64,000 bases of DNA from CAIWHR01 sp963843595 (GCA_963843595.1 CAWJLG010000015.1:434001-498000); one strand, 5' to 3'; shown: positions 21,333-30,571, numbered from the stretch's first letter. Numbers and translations are program-made. Notes: generated by a model not told the origin, from the sequence alone.

Positions 21333-22553
21333 TCAGGCGGCGCAGACGCGATCGGCGAGTCGGCGCATGAACGTCTCGCAGCGCGCGAGCTGATCGAGCG
21401 TCACCCATTCGTTCGGCTGATGCGCCTGCGCGATGTGGCCGGGGCCGCAGATGATCGTCGGGATCGCGGCGCCGTGGAACAAGCTCGCCTCGGTGCCGAA
21501 GGAAACCTTCCCGCAGTCGTGGATGCCGCTGCAGGCCTTGCCGAATGCGGCAATGGCGGATTCGCCCAGGGTGTCGAAGCCGGGCATCGTCGACAGATGC
21601 TCGAACTCGATCCCGGCGTCGGCGGCGACCTTGCGCATGGCCGGCACGAAGCGCTCCGCGTACGCCTTCACCTCCGCGAAGAACGCGTCGGGATCGTCCT
21701 GCGGCAGGTGGCGGATCTCGAAATCGAACCAGCAGTCGCGCGGGACGATGTTGAGCGCCGTGCCGCCGCGGATGATGCCGGTGTGGACGGTGGTGAACGG
21801 CACGTCGTAGTCGGCATCCTGCGTGCCGTGGTCGCGAAACGAGCGGGCGATGTTCGTGAGGTAGGTGACGATCTCGCACGCGATCTCGACCGCATTGACG
21901 CCCTGCGGCGTCAGCGACGAATGCGCCTCGTGCCCGCGGACGCGGCAACGCCAGCTCTTCTTGCCCTTGTGGGCGACGACGAGTTCCATCCCCGTCGGCT
22001 CCCCGACGATGCAGCCCTGCGGTTGCAGCCCGCGCTGCACGATATCGGCGATCAACCGACGCACGCCGATGCATCCGACCTCCTCGTCGTAGGACAGCGC
22101 GATGTGCACGGGCCGGGAGAGGCCGCGGCGCAGGAATTCCGGAACGAACGCCAGCGCCGTGGCGGCGAAGCTCTTCATGTCGGTGACGCCGCGACCGTAG
22201 ACCCGGTCGCCGATGTGCACCGCCTCGAACGGCGGCGTGTCCCATGCCTGGCCGTCGACCGGTACGACGTCGGTGTGCCCGGAAAGCACGATGCCGCCGG
22301 TGGTCCGGTTGCCGTCGCGCGAGGGCAGCGTGGCGAACAGGTTGGCCTTGCGCCGATCGTCGTCGAAGGTCAGCGTCGATTCGACGCCATGCCGGGCCAG
22401 ATAGTCGCGCACCCAGTCGATCAGCGCGAGATTCGAATCTCGGCTCGTCGTGTCGAATGCGATCAGCGTGCGGATCAACGGCCACGCCAGAAGGTCGGGC
22501 CCGGCGGCATGCGGGTCGGGGCGGACATCCTGCAAGGCGGCGGGGGCATTCAT
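21333..22553 (-). CDS. argE: Acetylornithine deacetylase (M20 peptidase family)
   Basis: Removes the acetyl group from N-acetylornithine in arginine synthesis; a 406-residue M20 metallohydrolase. Metal and catalytic positions are seen in LSGHTDVVPVDG, in the SYDEEVGCIG glutamate pair, and in a late CGPG followed by HIAQAHQPNEWV. The dimerisation lobe lies between. I use the ATG at 22553 (MNAPAALQDV); an earlier ATG in the same frame adds 31 unlikely residues. Paralogues of the same family act on other N-acyl substrates, and the hydrolase partner next door leaves that open. Confidence 0.85.
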   Translation of the reverse strand: MNAPAALQDVRPDPHAAGPDLLAWPLIRTLIAFDTTSRDSNLALIDWVRDYLARHGVESTLTFDDDRRKANLFATLPSRDGNRTTGGIVLSGHTDVVPVDGQAWDTPPFEAVHIGDRVYGRGVTDMKSFAATALAFVPEFLRRGLSRPVHIALSYDEEVGCIGVRRLIADIVQRGLQPQGCIVGEPTGMELVVAHKGKKSWRCRVRGHEAHSSLTPQGVNAVEIACEIVTYLTNIARSFRDHGTQDADYDVPFTTVHTGIIRGGTALNIVPRDCWFDFEIRHLPQDDPDAFFAEVKAYAERFVPAMRKVAADAGIEFEHLSTMPGFDTLGESAIAAFGKACSGIHDCGKVSFGTEASLFHGAAIPTIICGPGHIAQAHQPNEWVTLDQLARCETFMRRLADRVCAA

Positions 22554-22772
22554 GGGTAGCGTCGGGCAGGCAGGCCCGCCTGCTCCGAAGAAGGGCAGGA
22601 TAGGGAGCGGCCCCGGTACTGTCAAACCAACGCGCGCCGATGCCACGAAGGCCGTGGCATCGGCGCGGAAATGTCGATGCGTCCGGCTCGTGCGCCGGCA
22701 CGGAGCGGTCGCGACGACGAACGCGATACGGTCGACGCGACCTTCCGGAAAGCTTGGCCCGGGTGAGGTGGC

Positions 22773-23147
22773 TCAGTAGCGGCCGTAGTAGACCAACGGC
22801 GGCGTCACGACCGGCGCGGGGACGTAGACGCGCCGTGGCGCCCACGCGGGGGCGGCGTAGCGGACGACCCGTGGTACCGGCACAGCGTACGGATACACCA
22901 CGGGCGCAGGGGCGTAGACGGGTGCCGGATACACCACCGGCGCGGGCACGACGGGTCGATGCCACGGCCGATAGTGCCCGTACGTAGACCCGCCCCAATA
23001 CCCGGGCTCACCGACGGAGATCGCGTAACCGGGGCCGCCGATCGAGACGCTCCATCCAACATGGCCGCCCGCAGAAGCGGTGGGGATGAACGCGGTGCCG
23101 GCAACGAGCACGGCGACGGCGGCGAGATTGACAATCCGGCGGGACAT
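22773..23147 (-). CDS. Small secreted Pro/Val/Tyr-rich protein
   Basis: A 124-residue protein with a clear signal peptide (residues 1-26, ending TASA). A Gly/Tyr-rich stretch follows, then a low-complexity region of repeated VYPAP, VYAPAP and VPAPVV units, ending in PLVYYGRY. No catalytic motif or known domain is evident. GAGGAGGG sits upstream of the ATG, so it is probably expressed. Similar short proteins in proteobacteria are annotated as hypothetical exported or virulence-related proteins; I assign no function. Confidence 0.7.
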   Translation of the reverse strand: MSRRIVNLAAVAVLVAGTAFIPTASAGGHVGWSVSIGGPGYAISVGEPGYWGGSTYGHYRPWHRPVVPAPVVYPAPVYAPAPVVYPYAVPVPRVVRYAAPAWAPRRVYVPAPVVTPPLVYYGRY

Positions 23148-23285
23148 GACGCCCTCCTCGTGGTTGGTTCGTCGGCAGGCACGGCAACCGCGCTTCGATG
23201 CGGGTTCGCTGCGCCTGGTTCCTGAAACGTCGTGTCGCGGCCGGCGGTTGACGCGGGTGCGAGCGCGCCGTCCTAGCACCTCCTT

Positions 23286-23315
23286 TTGTTGCCCGGCGGA
23301 CGGTTGCGCTATGCT
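23286..23315 (+). promoter_or_regulatory. Candidate sigma70-like promoter for the ABC binding-protein gene
   Basis: TTGTTG (23286-23291), an 18-nt spacer and TATGCT (23310-23315) lie about 40 nt upstream of the ATG at 23355, in a local dip of GC content. It matches the consensus moderately. Chance similarity is possible. Confidence 0.35.
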
Positions 23316-23354
23316 TCGACCGTTCGTTCGACCACGCCCGGACCGGGGACATTG

Positions 23355-24947
23355 ATGCCACTTCGCTCGCCTGCCGCCCGCTTTGCCGCGCGCGTCGTCG
23401 CGCTTGTCGTTTCGTCGGTTGCGGGCGTCGCTGCGGCCGCCAGTCTGACGATCGGCCTCGGTGCCGACGTCACGGCGCTCGATCCGCACTACCACAACGT
23501 CACCCCGAACAACAATGTCGCCAGTCATCTCTTCGGCTACCTGGTGCAGCGCGACGAGAAATCGCGGGTCATTCCGGGCCTTGCGACGGAGTGGAAAACC
23601 GTCGATCCGCTGACCTGGGAGTTCAAGCTGCGCAAGGGAGTCAAGTTCCACGATGGCAGCGACTTCACCGCGGCCGACGTCGTCGCCTCGATCGAGCGCG
23701 TTCCAACGGTGCCGAACAGCCCGTCGCCGTTCACCGCCTACAGCAAGCAGATCAAGGAAATGGTCGTCGTCGACCCGCTGACGATCCGCTTCAAGACCGC
23801 GACGCCATATCCGCTGATGCCCTCCGACCTGACGCAAGTCGCGATCATCTCGAAGGCGGCGGCGAAGGCGACGACCGAGGACTTCAACAGCGGCAGGGCG
23901 GCGATCGGCACGGGACCCTACAAGCTCGTCCGCTATGTGAAGGGCGACCGGATCGAGCTTGCACGCAACGATGCCTGGTGGGGCGGCCCCACGCCGTGGG
24001 AGAAGGTGACGCTGCGCCTGTTGCCGCAGGACGCCTCGCGCGTCGCCGCGCTCCTGTCCGGCGACGTCCAGGTGATCGAGAACGTGCCGACCTCCGATGT
24101 CGCGCAGCTGCGTCGTGACAAGCGGCTGTCCATCTACCGGACGGTCGCCGACCGCCTCATCTACCTGCACATGGACAGCGACCGCGACGTCTCGCCGTTC
24201 GTCACGGACAAGGCGGGCAAGCCGCTCGCGAAGAACCCGCTCAAGGACGCGCGCGTGCGCAAGGCGATCTCGAAGGCGATCAACCGGGGGGCGATCGTCG
24301 AGAAAGTGATGGAGGGCGAGGCGATCCCCTCGGGCCAGCTCATCCCCGATTTCCTGTTCGGCGCGACCAAGAACCTCAAGGTCGAGCCGTTCGATCCCGA
24401 GGGTGCGAAGAAGCTCCTTGCCGAGGCGGGTTACCCGGACGGGTTCGGGCTCACGATCCACGCGCCGAACAACCGGTACGTCAACGACGCGAAGATCGCG
24501 CAGACGGTCGCGCAGATGCTGACGCGGGTGGGCATCGACACCAAGGTCGTCGCGATGCCGTCGTCGACGTACTTCACGCAGGCGACCGAACTCAAGTTCA
24601 GCTTCATGCTGCTGGGCTGGAGCACCGGCACCGGCGAGGCGTCGTCGTCGCTCAAGGCGCTCCTGATGACGTACAACCGCGACAAGGGCTACGGCACGGC
24701 GAATCGCGGCCGCTACTCGAATGCCAAGGTCGACGCGCTGACCGAGGACGCGCTCTCGACGGTCGACGACGTCAAGCGCGAGGCCTACCTGCAGCGCGCG
24801 ACCGAGCTTGCGATCAACGACACCGGCGTCGTGCCGCTGCATTTTCAGGTGAACGTCTGGGCGACGCGCGACGGCATTGCGTACGCGCCGCGCACCGACG
24901 AGTACACGATGGCCTGGCTGATGAAGCCGGCGGGAGCGAAGAAGTAG
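23355..24947 (+). CDS. ABC transporter substrate-binding protein, peptide/nickel (DppA/OppA) family
   Basis: A 530-residue periplasmic SBP_bac_5 protein. A signal peptide ends near residue 30 (AAAASLT). Family landmarks are ALDPHYH, a WEFKLRKGVKFHDG segment near 95, GTGPYKL near 195, and VRKAISKAINR near 305. Family members bind peptides, opines, nickel chelates or glutathione; the ligand here is unknown. No permease or ATPase genes are adjacent. Cotranscription with the aldehyde dehydrogenase 60 nt downstream is possible. TTG immediately precedes the ATG. Confidence 0.9.
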   Translation: MPLRSPAARFAARVVALVVSSVAGVAAAASLTIGLGADVTALDPHYHNVTPNNNVASHLFGYLVQRDEKSRVIPGLATEWKTVDPLTWEFKLRKGVKFHDGSDFTAADVVASIERVPTVPNSPSPFTAYSKQIKEMVVVDPLTIRFKTATPYPLMPSDLTQVAIISKAAAKATTEDFNSGRAAIGTGPYKLVRYVKGDRIELARNDAWWGGPTPWEKVTLRLLPQDASRVAALLSGDVQVIENVPTSDVAQLRRDKRLSIYRTVADRLIYLHMDSDRDVSPFVTDKAGKPLAKNPLKDARVRKAISKAINRGAIVEKVMEGEAIPSGQLIPDFLFGATKNLKVEPFDPEGAKKLLAEAGYPDGFGLTIHAPNNRYVNDAKIAQTVAQMLTRVGIDTKVVAMPSSTYFTQATELKFSFMLLGWSTGTGEASSSLKALLMTYNRDKGYGTANRGRYSNAKVDALTEDALSTVDDVKREAYLQRATELAINDTGVVPLHFQVNVWATRDGIAYAPRTDEYTMAWLMKPAGAKK

Positions 24948-25007
24948 CGCGCCCGGGGCGTCCCGCAGAGCGCGACGCCGGATCAGGGGACAGAGGACGA
25001 GACGAAC

Positions 25008-26477
25008 ATGAATGCACCGCACTTGTTTCCGCCGGTCACCACGCCGGCGCAGCACTTCATCGGCAACCGTTGGCTGGCGCCCGCGACCGGTGCGACGCTG
25101 CCGATGATCGACCCGTCCGACGGGCAGCCGTTTGCGGCGATCGCCTATGGCACGGGCGAGGACGTCGATCGCGCCGTGCAGGCCGCGGCGCATGCCCGCG
25201 ACGGAATCTGGGGGCGGCTGCCGCCGGCGGAGAAGGGACGCATGCTGGCCAAGCTGTCGCGGGCGATTCTGGACCACGCCGACGAGTTGGCGCTCCTCGA
25301 GGCCCGCGACTGCGGCAAGCCGATGCGGCAGGCGCGGGCGGACGTGGCTGCCTGCGCCCGTTACTTCGAGTTCTACGGCGGGGCCGCCGACAAGCTGCAC
25401 GGGGAGACGATTCCCTATCCGGCGGGCTACACGGTGCTGACGTGGCGCGAGCCGCACGGGGTCACCGGCCACATCATTCCGTGGAACTATCCGCTGCAGA
25501 TCTTCGGCCGCTCGGTCGGGGGTGCGCTCGCCGCGGGTAATGCATGCGTCGTCAAGCCGGCCGAGGATGCGTGCCTGTCACTGCTGCGCGTGGCCGAGCT
25601 CGCGGCCGGCGTCGGCCTGCCGGAGGGTGCGCTCAACATCGTCACCGGGCTCGGCCGCGAGGCCGGCGCGGCGCTGGCCGCGCACCCGGGCATCGCCCAC
25701 ATTTCGTTCACCGGGTCGCCGGCGACCGGAGCCTGGGTGGCCGGCGAGGCGGCGAAGCGCCATTGCCCGGTGACGCTGGAACTCGGCGGCAAGGGGCCGC
25801 AGATCGTGTTCGCCGACGCCGATCTCGAGGCGGCACTGCCGGTGCTCGTCAACGCGATCGTGCAGAACGCGGGCCAGACGTGCTCGGCGGGCAGCCGGCT
25901 CCTGGTCGAGCGCTCGCGCTACGAGGAGGTGCTGGCGGCGCTCGGCGCGCGTTTCGATGCGCTCAAGGTGGGCCCGGCGCTCGCCGACCTCGACTGCGGT
26001 CCGCTGATCCGTGCGTCGCAGCTGGACCGCGTGCGCGGCTTTCTCGCCGATGCCGAGCGCGACGGTATGGCCACGGTCGGCAAGGGCGCGATCGTCGGTG
26101 ACGCTCCGTCGGGCGGCTTCTACGTCGAGCCCCGGCTGCTGCGCGACGTGCCGGTCGGGCATCGCCTCGCGTGCGACGAAGTGTTCGGTCCCGTATTGTC
26201 GGCAATGCCGTTCGCCGACGAGGCCGACGCGATCCGGATCGCCAACGCGACGGAATTCGGTCTCGTCGCCGGAGTGTGGACGCGCGACGGCGCGCGTCAG
26301 CTGCGGATGGCGCGCGGCATCCAGAGCGGCCAGGTGTTCGTCAACAACTACGGCGCCGGCGGCGGTGTCGAGCTGCCGTTCGGCGGCGTGAAGTCGTCGG
26401 GCTACGGCCGCGAGAAGGGCTTCGAGGCGCTGTACGGCTTCTCGGTGCTGAAAACGGTGGTGCTTCAGCATGGCTGA
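25008..26477 (+). CDS. NAD(P)-dependent aldehyde dehydrogenase
   Basis: A 489-residue ALDH-superfamily enzyme that oxidises an aldehyde to its acid. The catalytic set is complete: Asn160 in PWNYP, Glu258 in LELGGKGP, and nucleophile Cys292 in NAGQTCSAG. The C-terminal PFGGVKSSGYGREKG motif is typical. Closest in feel to the betaine/gamma-aminobutyraldehyde-type enzymes, but the substrate is not decidable. An SDR gene follows after 93 nt and could supply or use the same intermediate. Confidence 0.93.
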   Translation: MNAPHLFPPVTTPAQHFIGNRWLAPATGATLPMIDPSDGQPFAAIAYGTGEDVDRAVQAAAHARDGIWGRLPPAEKGRMLAKLSRAILDHADELALLEARDCGKPMRQARADVAACARYFEFYGGAADKLHGETIPYPAGYTVLTWREPHGVTGHIIPWNYPLQIFGRSVGGALAAGNACVVKPAEDACLSLLRVAELAAGVGLPEGALNIVTGLGREAGAALAAHPGIAHISFTGSPATGAWVAGEAAKRHCPVTLELGGKGPQIVFADADLEAALPVLVNAIVQNAGQTCSAGSRLLVERSRYEEVLAALGARFDALKVGPALADLDCGPLIRASQLDRVRGFLADAERDGMATVGKGAIVGDAPSGGFYVEPRLLRDVPVGHRLACDEVFGPVLSAMPFADEADAIRIANATEFGLVAGVWTRDGARQLRMARGIQSGQVFVNNYGAGGGVELPFGGVKSSGYGREKGFEALYGFSVLKTVVLQHG

Positions 26478-26570
26478 GCGGCCGCCACGCCGGCGCGCGG
26501 TCGACCGTCCGCGCCGACGCGGACCCCCTCCGTCGGGTTCCGAACCACGTCACGCGTCAGGCAGGAAGCG

Positions 26571-27326
26571 ATGAGACTTCAGGGAAAGATTGCGATCGTC
26601 ACCGGCAGCGGATCGGGATTCGGCGAGGGCATCGCCAGGCGCTTTGCGGAGGAGGGCGCGCGGGTCGTCGTCAACGACATCAACGTCGCCAACGGCGAGC
26701 GCGTGGCGCGGGAGATCACGGCAGCCGGCGGGCAGGCGAAGTTCTGTGCCGGCGACGTTTCGCGCGATCACGACGTTTCCCATCTCGTCGCGTTCGCGCT
26801 GGCGGGGTTCGGCGATCTCGACATCGTCGTCAACAACGCGGGAACCACGCATCGCAACCAGCCGCTGCTCGACGTCGCCGAGGAGGAGTTCGACCGGATC
26901 TACCGCGTCAACGTGAAGAGTCTCTATCTTTCGGCGAAGCACGCCGTGCCGCATTTCCGCAAGAAGAAGAGCGGCGTCTTCATCACGGTGGCGTCGACCG
27001 CCGGTGTCCGGCCGCGTCCGGGACTGACCTGGTACAACGGCAGCAAGGGCGCTGCGATCGTCACGTCGCGCTCGATGGCGGCCGAGCTCGCCCCCGATAA
27101 CATCCGCGTCAACGTCATCAACCCCGTGGCGGGAGAGACCGCGATGCTCGCGGATTTCATGGGCCAGGACACGCCGGAGATGCGGGCGAAGTTCGTTGCG
27201 ACGATTCCGCTGGGCCGCCTGTCGCGGCCTTCCGACATCGCGACGGCGGCGGTCTTCTTCGCGTCCGATGAGGCGGCCTTCATCACCGGCGCGTGCCTCG
27301 AGGTCGACGGCGGGCGCTGCATCTGA
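26571..27326 (+). CDS. Short-chain dehydrogenase/reductase
   Basis: A 251-residue classical SDR. It has the nucleotide-binding TGSGSGFG (residues 11-18), NNAG at 88-91, catalytic Ser142, and YNGSK with Tyr155 and Lys159. An acidic Asp36 after the second strand favours NAD over NADP. The end carries the usual GACLEVDGGR. AGGAAG precedes the ATG. It lies in the same direction as the aldehyde dehydrogenase; the substrate is unknown. Confidence 0.92.
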   Translation: MRLQGKIAIVTGSGSGFGEGIARRFAEEGARVVVNDINVANGERVAREITAAGGQAKFCAGDVSRDHDVSHLVAFALAGFGDLDIVVNNAGTTHRNQPLLDVAEEEFDRIYRVNVKSLYLSAKHAVPHFRKKKSGVFITVASTAGVRPRPGLTWYNGSKGAAIVTSRSMAAELAPDNIRVNVINPVAGETAMLADFMGQDTPEMRAKFVATIPLGRLSRPSDIATAAVFFASDEAAFITGACLEVDGGRCI

Positions 27327-27347
27327 CGCGTCGGCGCGCGACGCGGA

Positions 27348-27911
27348 CTACGCCGCGGCCATCGCGGCCATCGGCTCGAGCGGGATGTCGGCGGCCAGGT
27401 GGTCGCCTTCGCGCCAGACGCGGCTTCCGGGCGCGTACTTGCGGAACAGCGCGAGCACCGGGTCGTTGTCCGGCATGATGATCGCGTGCAGCCGATCGAT
27501 GCCGTGCGCGAACGCCGCTTTGGACAGCCGGACGAGCAGGGCCTTGCCGAGGCCGAGCCCCTGGAACTCGTCGATGACCGTGATCGCGACCTCGGCCGTG
27601 CGTGGATCTTCGCCGCGGACGTAGTGCGCGATGCCCAGACCCTCAAGGGTTCCGTCCAGCGCCCGGCGGCAGGCGCCCACGGCGTAGTGCCGCAAGCCGT
27701 CGTTCTCGGTGAGTTGCGCAAGTTCGCGGTCCGACAGCCGGAAGCGGGGCGTGAAGAAACGGCGTCGGCTCGACAGCGGTGACAGCTTGCCCATCGCCGC
27801 CGCGATCAGGGGCCTTGCCGCTGCGCTGATCGGCTGGACCGTGACAATGCGTCCATCCGCCAGTGCCACGCGCTCGCGTTCGGGCAGGTGAATATGACTG
27901 CGGTCGTCCAT
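27348..27911 (-). CDS. GNAT-family N-acetyltransferase
   Basis: A 187-residue GNAT protein. The acetyl-CoA motif A is visible as VIDEFQGLGLGKALL near residues 114-128, with preceding strands typical of the fold. The C-terminal part (LFRKYAPG) matches motif B. It is divergent from the tetR gene with only 65 nt between starts, so both probably share control from that gap. The acetyl acceptor is unknown. Confidence 0.85.
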   Translation of the reverse strand: MDDRSHIHLPERERVALADGRIVTVQPISAAARPLIAAAMGKLSPLSSRRRFFTPRFRLSDRELAQLTENDGLRHYAVGACRRALDGTLEGLGIAHYVRGEDPRTAEVAITVIDEFQGLGLGKALLVRLSKAAFAHGIDRLHAIIMPDNDPVLALFRKYAPGSRVWREGDHLAADIPLEPMAAMAAA

Positions 27912-27939
27912 GGGGCCTCCGCTCGGTTGCCGGCAGGAG

Positions 27940-27969
27940 TTGCAATAAAAGTATAGACATAATATTATG
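27940..27969 (+). promoter_or_regulatory. tetR promoter overlapped by a 12-bp palindrome (operator candidate)
   Basis: TTGCAA (27940-27945), a 17-nt spacer and TATTAT (27963-27968) form a good sigma70-like promoter just upstream of the tetR ATG at 27977. The perfect palindrome CATAATATTATG (27958-27969) covers the -10. This is a natural place for an autorepressing TetR dimer to bind. The patch is strikingly AT-rich for this chromosome. The very short leader (about 0-5 nt) suggests near-leaderless translation if this promoter is used. Confidence 0.5.
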
Positions 27970-27976
27970 CGAGATC

Positions 27977-28612
27977 ATGGCACGCTATTCCAGCGAGCAC
28001 AAGCGGCAGACGCGGGCGCGGATTCTCGCCGCCTCGGACGTGCTGCTGAAACGCCTCGGGCCGGACGGTACTTCCGTGGACGCAGTGATGCGCGAGGCGG
28101 GTCTGACGGTCGGGGGCTTCTACGCCCATTTCGCGTCCAAGGACGAGCTCGAGAGGGAAACGCTGCTGCATGGCGTGACGGCCAGCATGGACCGTCTCCT
28201 CGGGCCGCTTTCGGGCATGGCCGATGATCGGGCGTGGCTGCAGGCGCTGATACGTCGTTACCTGGAGCAGGCGGAGGTTCCGGATCTTGCGGCCGGCTGC
28301 CCGCTGACGCTGATGCTGTCCGAGGTCGCGCGCGGCGGGCCATTGCTGCAGACGACGTTTGCCGAACGGACCGGTGCGCTCCTCGATCGGGTGGCTGCCC
28401 GGTTTCCGGCGACGGCCGGACTCCCACCTCGCGAAGTCGCGATCGCAGTGTTCGCGAGTTGCGCCGGCGCGGTGGCGTTCGCGCGAACCGTCCCGGCGCC
28501 GCACGCGCGCAGGCGCGTCCTGCGCGCCGTCGAAACCATGCTGCACGAGTGGCTCGGCCTTGCGGCGGTCGAGCCTGCGCCCTTCGACGGATCGTGGCGG
28601 CCTCCGTTCTAG
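27977..28612 (+). CDS. TetR/AcrR-family transcriptional regulator
   Basis: A 211-residue regulator. The N-terminal helix-turn-helix spans about residues 10-56 (RARILAASDVLLKRLG, then VDAVMREAGLTVGGFYAHFASKDEL), followed by an all-helical ligand domain. The start is the ATG at 27977, right after an AT-rich promoter and palindrome. It is divergent from the GNAT gene and downstream of an ALDH/SDR pair, any of which could be targets. The inducer is unknown. Confidence 0.9.
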   Translation: MARYSSEHKRQTRARILAASDVLLKRLGPDGTSVDAVMREAGLTVGGFYAHFASKDELERETLLHGVTASMDRLLGPLSGMADDRAWLQALIRRYLEQAEVPDLAAGCPLTLMLSEVARGGPLLQTTFAERTGALLDRVAARFPATAGLPPREVAIAVFASCAGAVAFARTVPAPHARRRVLRAVETMLHEWLGLAAVEPAPFDGSWRPPF

Positions 28613-28640
28613 GCGCGCGCGGACAGGTACCCCCGCGGCT

Positions 28641-29924
28641 TCACGGTCCCTTGACGTAGACGAGATCGCGCAGGCCGATCGAAATCGCCGGGATGTAGGT
28701 GATCACGAGCAGGCAACCGAGAACGACCAGCACGAACGGGACGAGCCGCGTCACGATCTGGTCGAGCGAGATCCGGGCGACGGTACAGGCGGCGAACAGG
28801 TTGACGCCGAACGGCGGCGTGATCATGCCGAGCGCCAGATTGACCACCATGACGATCCCGAAATGGACCGGATCGATGCCGAAATGCTGGGCGACGGGCG
28901 CGAGGATCGGCGCCAGCACGATGATCGAGGCCGAGGTTTCGATGAACATGCCGACGACGAACAGCGCGCCGTTGACCCCGAGCAGGAACAGCGTGGGCGA
29001 CTTAAGCCACTCGACGAGGAACGCGCCGATCTTCTCGGGAACGCCGGCACGCGTGATGAGGTAGCTGAACAGCCCGGCATTGGCGATGATGAACATGATC
29101 ACCGCCGAGGAGACCACGCTCTTGCGCAGCACCTTCGGCAGCTCGGAAAGGCGGATTTCGCGATAGACGACGACGCCGACAACGAGCGCGTAGAACACGG
29201 CGACGACGGAGGCCTCCGTGGGTGTGAACACGCCGCCGTAGATGCCGCCGAGGATGATCACCGGCATCATCAGCGCGAATGCCGCCTTGCGTGTGGCGAC
29301 GAGGACCGGCAAGCGGCCCTCGCGGTCGAGCTTGCCGTAGCCTTTGAGGCGTGCCCACGCGACGACGAATACCATCAGCGCACCGCCGATCAGGAGGCCG
29401 GGGCCGAAGCCGGAGATGAACAGCTCGCCGATCGACACCTCGGCCGAAACGCCGTAGAGAATCATCGGGATCGACGGCGGGATGATCACGCCGAGCTCGG
29501 CCGACGTGGCCTGCAGCGCAGCCGCGTAAGTCACCGGATAGCCGTGCCTGACCAGCGCCGGGATGAGGATCGCGCCGATCGCGAAGGTGGTTGCGACACT
29601 CGAGCCGGACACCGCGGCGAAGATCATGCAGGTGAGCACGCAGGTCGCCGCGAGTCCGCCCTGGATTCCGCCGACCAGCGACTTCGCGAACTCGACCAGG
29701 CGTGCGGAAATGCCGCCGGTTTCCATCAGGTTGCCGGCGAGGATGAAGAACGGAATCGCGGCCAGCGGAAACTTGTTGATCGCCCCGAACATCTCCTTGA
29801 CGATGGTCAGGAGGTTGAGGTTCGCGTCGTAGGCGCCGACGATGCTGGCGAGGCCGATCGAGACGGCAACCGAGATGCTGAGCGCGAACGCGAGCAGCAT
29901 CGTGACGAACATGGTGAGCGGCAT
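28641..29924 (-). CDS. dctM: TRAP transporter large permease (DctM)
   Basis: Large membrane subunit of a tripartite ATP-independent periplasmic transporter, 427 residues with about 12 helices. DctM landmarks are IPFFILAGNLMETGGIS near residue 58, AAVSGSSVATTFAIG near 100, and MITPPFGVNLF near 370. It follows dctQ after 12 nt. Driven by a sodium or proton gradient in characterised members. The neighbouring divergent glcD cluster suggests a 2-hydroxy acid such as glycolate or lactate as a substrate, but that is inference. Confidence 0.95.
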   Translation of the reverse strand: MPLTMFVTMLLAFALSISVAVSIGLASIVGAYDANLNLLTIVKEMFGAINKFPLAAIPFFILAGNLMETGGISARLVEFAKSLVGGIQGGLAATCVLTCMIFAAVSGSSVATTFAIGAILIPALVRHGYPVTYAAALQATSAELGVIIPPSIPMILYGVSAEVSIGELFISGFGPGLLIGGALMVFVVAWARLKGYGKLDREGRLPVLVATRKAAFALMMPVIILGGIYGGVFTPTEASVVAVFYALVVGVVVYREIRLSELPKVLRKSVVSSAVIMFIIANAGLFSYLITRAGVPEKIGAFLVEWLKSPTLFLLGVNGALFVVGMFIETSASIIVLAPILAPVAQHFGIDPVHFGIVMVVNLALGMITPPFGVNLFAACTVARISLDQIVTRLVPFVLVVLGCLLVITYIPAISIGLRDLVYVKGP

Positions 29925-29936
29925 GGCGGTCCCGGC

Positions 29937-30431
29937 CTACTGGGCGGTCGCGAGATCGTGCCGCCGCGGCTCGATGAGGCAGCCGACGATGCCGAACACG
30001 CAGAACAGCGCGCCGACCGGCACGGCGAGGTAGGGCCAGGTCATCGAGAACGACTCGAGCCCGCTGATCGTCTGCACCCGCGCGCGCCACGCGTAATCGA
30101 CGCCGTAGCGGATCATGTAGCCGACGAGGACGAGGGCGGCAATCGCCGTGATCCAGTCGATCACCCGCTTGCCCCTGGGGCCGGCCTTGCGATGGATGAG
30201 ATCCACGCAGACCATCGCCCCCTGCCGGAACGCGGTCGGCGCGCCCATGAAGACCATCCAGATCAGCGTGAACCGGATCAGCACCTCGGACCACTCGGCG
30301 GGCTGCTGGAAGACGAAGCGCGCGAGGATCTGATACATGCCCAGCAGCACCGCCAGCACGAGCATCACGCACGCGACAGCCATCGAAATTGAAGTCGTTC
30401 GCCGCTCGAGGGCGAGAAACCGCTGGCGCAA
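29937..30431 (-). CDS. dctQ: TRAP transporter small permease (DctQ)
   Basis: Four-helix small membrane subunit that pairs with DctM. It shows the family WSEVLIRFTLIWMVFMGAP segment and a QGAMVCVDL loop. The start is uncertain: the TTG at 30429-30431 gives 164 residues and places the first helix near residue 17. An in-frame ATG at 30383 would clip the N-terminal region. A longer open frame reaching 30521 would overlap the dctP/dctQ stem-loop and is unlikely. Confidence 0.88.
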   Translation of the reverse strand: MRQRFLALERRTTSISMAVACVMLVLAVLLGMYQILARFVFQQPAEWSEVLIRFTLIWMVFMGAPTAFRQGAMVCVDLIHRKAGPRGKRVIDWITAIAALVLVGYMIRYGVDYAWRARVQTISGLESFSMTWPYLAVPVGALFCVFGIVGCLIEPRRHDLATAQ

Positions 30432-30511
30432 GGGGGCACTCCGGAAGTGGGTGGCGCGAACCCGGGATGGAACGAGTATACGGGGCGCTGCGCGCACGCC
30501 GCGAAAACGAA

Positions 30512-30532
30512 GCCCCGGCATCGAGCCGGGGC
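30512..30532 (-). terminator. Stem-loop between dctP and dctQ
   Basis: GCCCCGGC, a 5-nt loop (ATCGA) and GCCGGGGC form a perfect 8-bp stem in the 140-nt gap after dctP. There is no strong U-run after it in the direction of transcription, so it is more likely an attenuator or a 3'-end stabiliser of dctP mRNA than a full terminator. It would favour more binding protein than permease. Confidence 0.5.
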
Positions 30533-30571
30533 CTCGCTCGGTACGCTACCCGGCGAGCGCCGGGGTTCGCA

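Noticed and set aside
24955..24980. Possible hairpin after the DppA-type gene (GGCGTC / GACGCC)
   Set aside because: A 6-bp stem with an 11-nt loop and no U-run; not convincing as a terminator or attenuator.
22773..25472. Long minus-strand open frame (about 900 codons) opposite the DppA-type gene
   Set aside because: Only its last 124 codons, from the ATG at 23147, look like a protein; the rest is antisense to a well-supported gene and Arg-rich.
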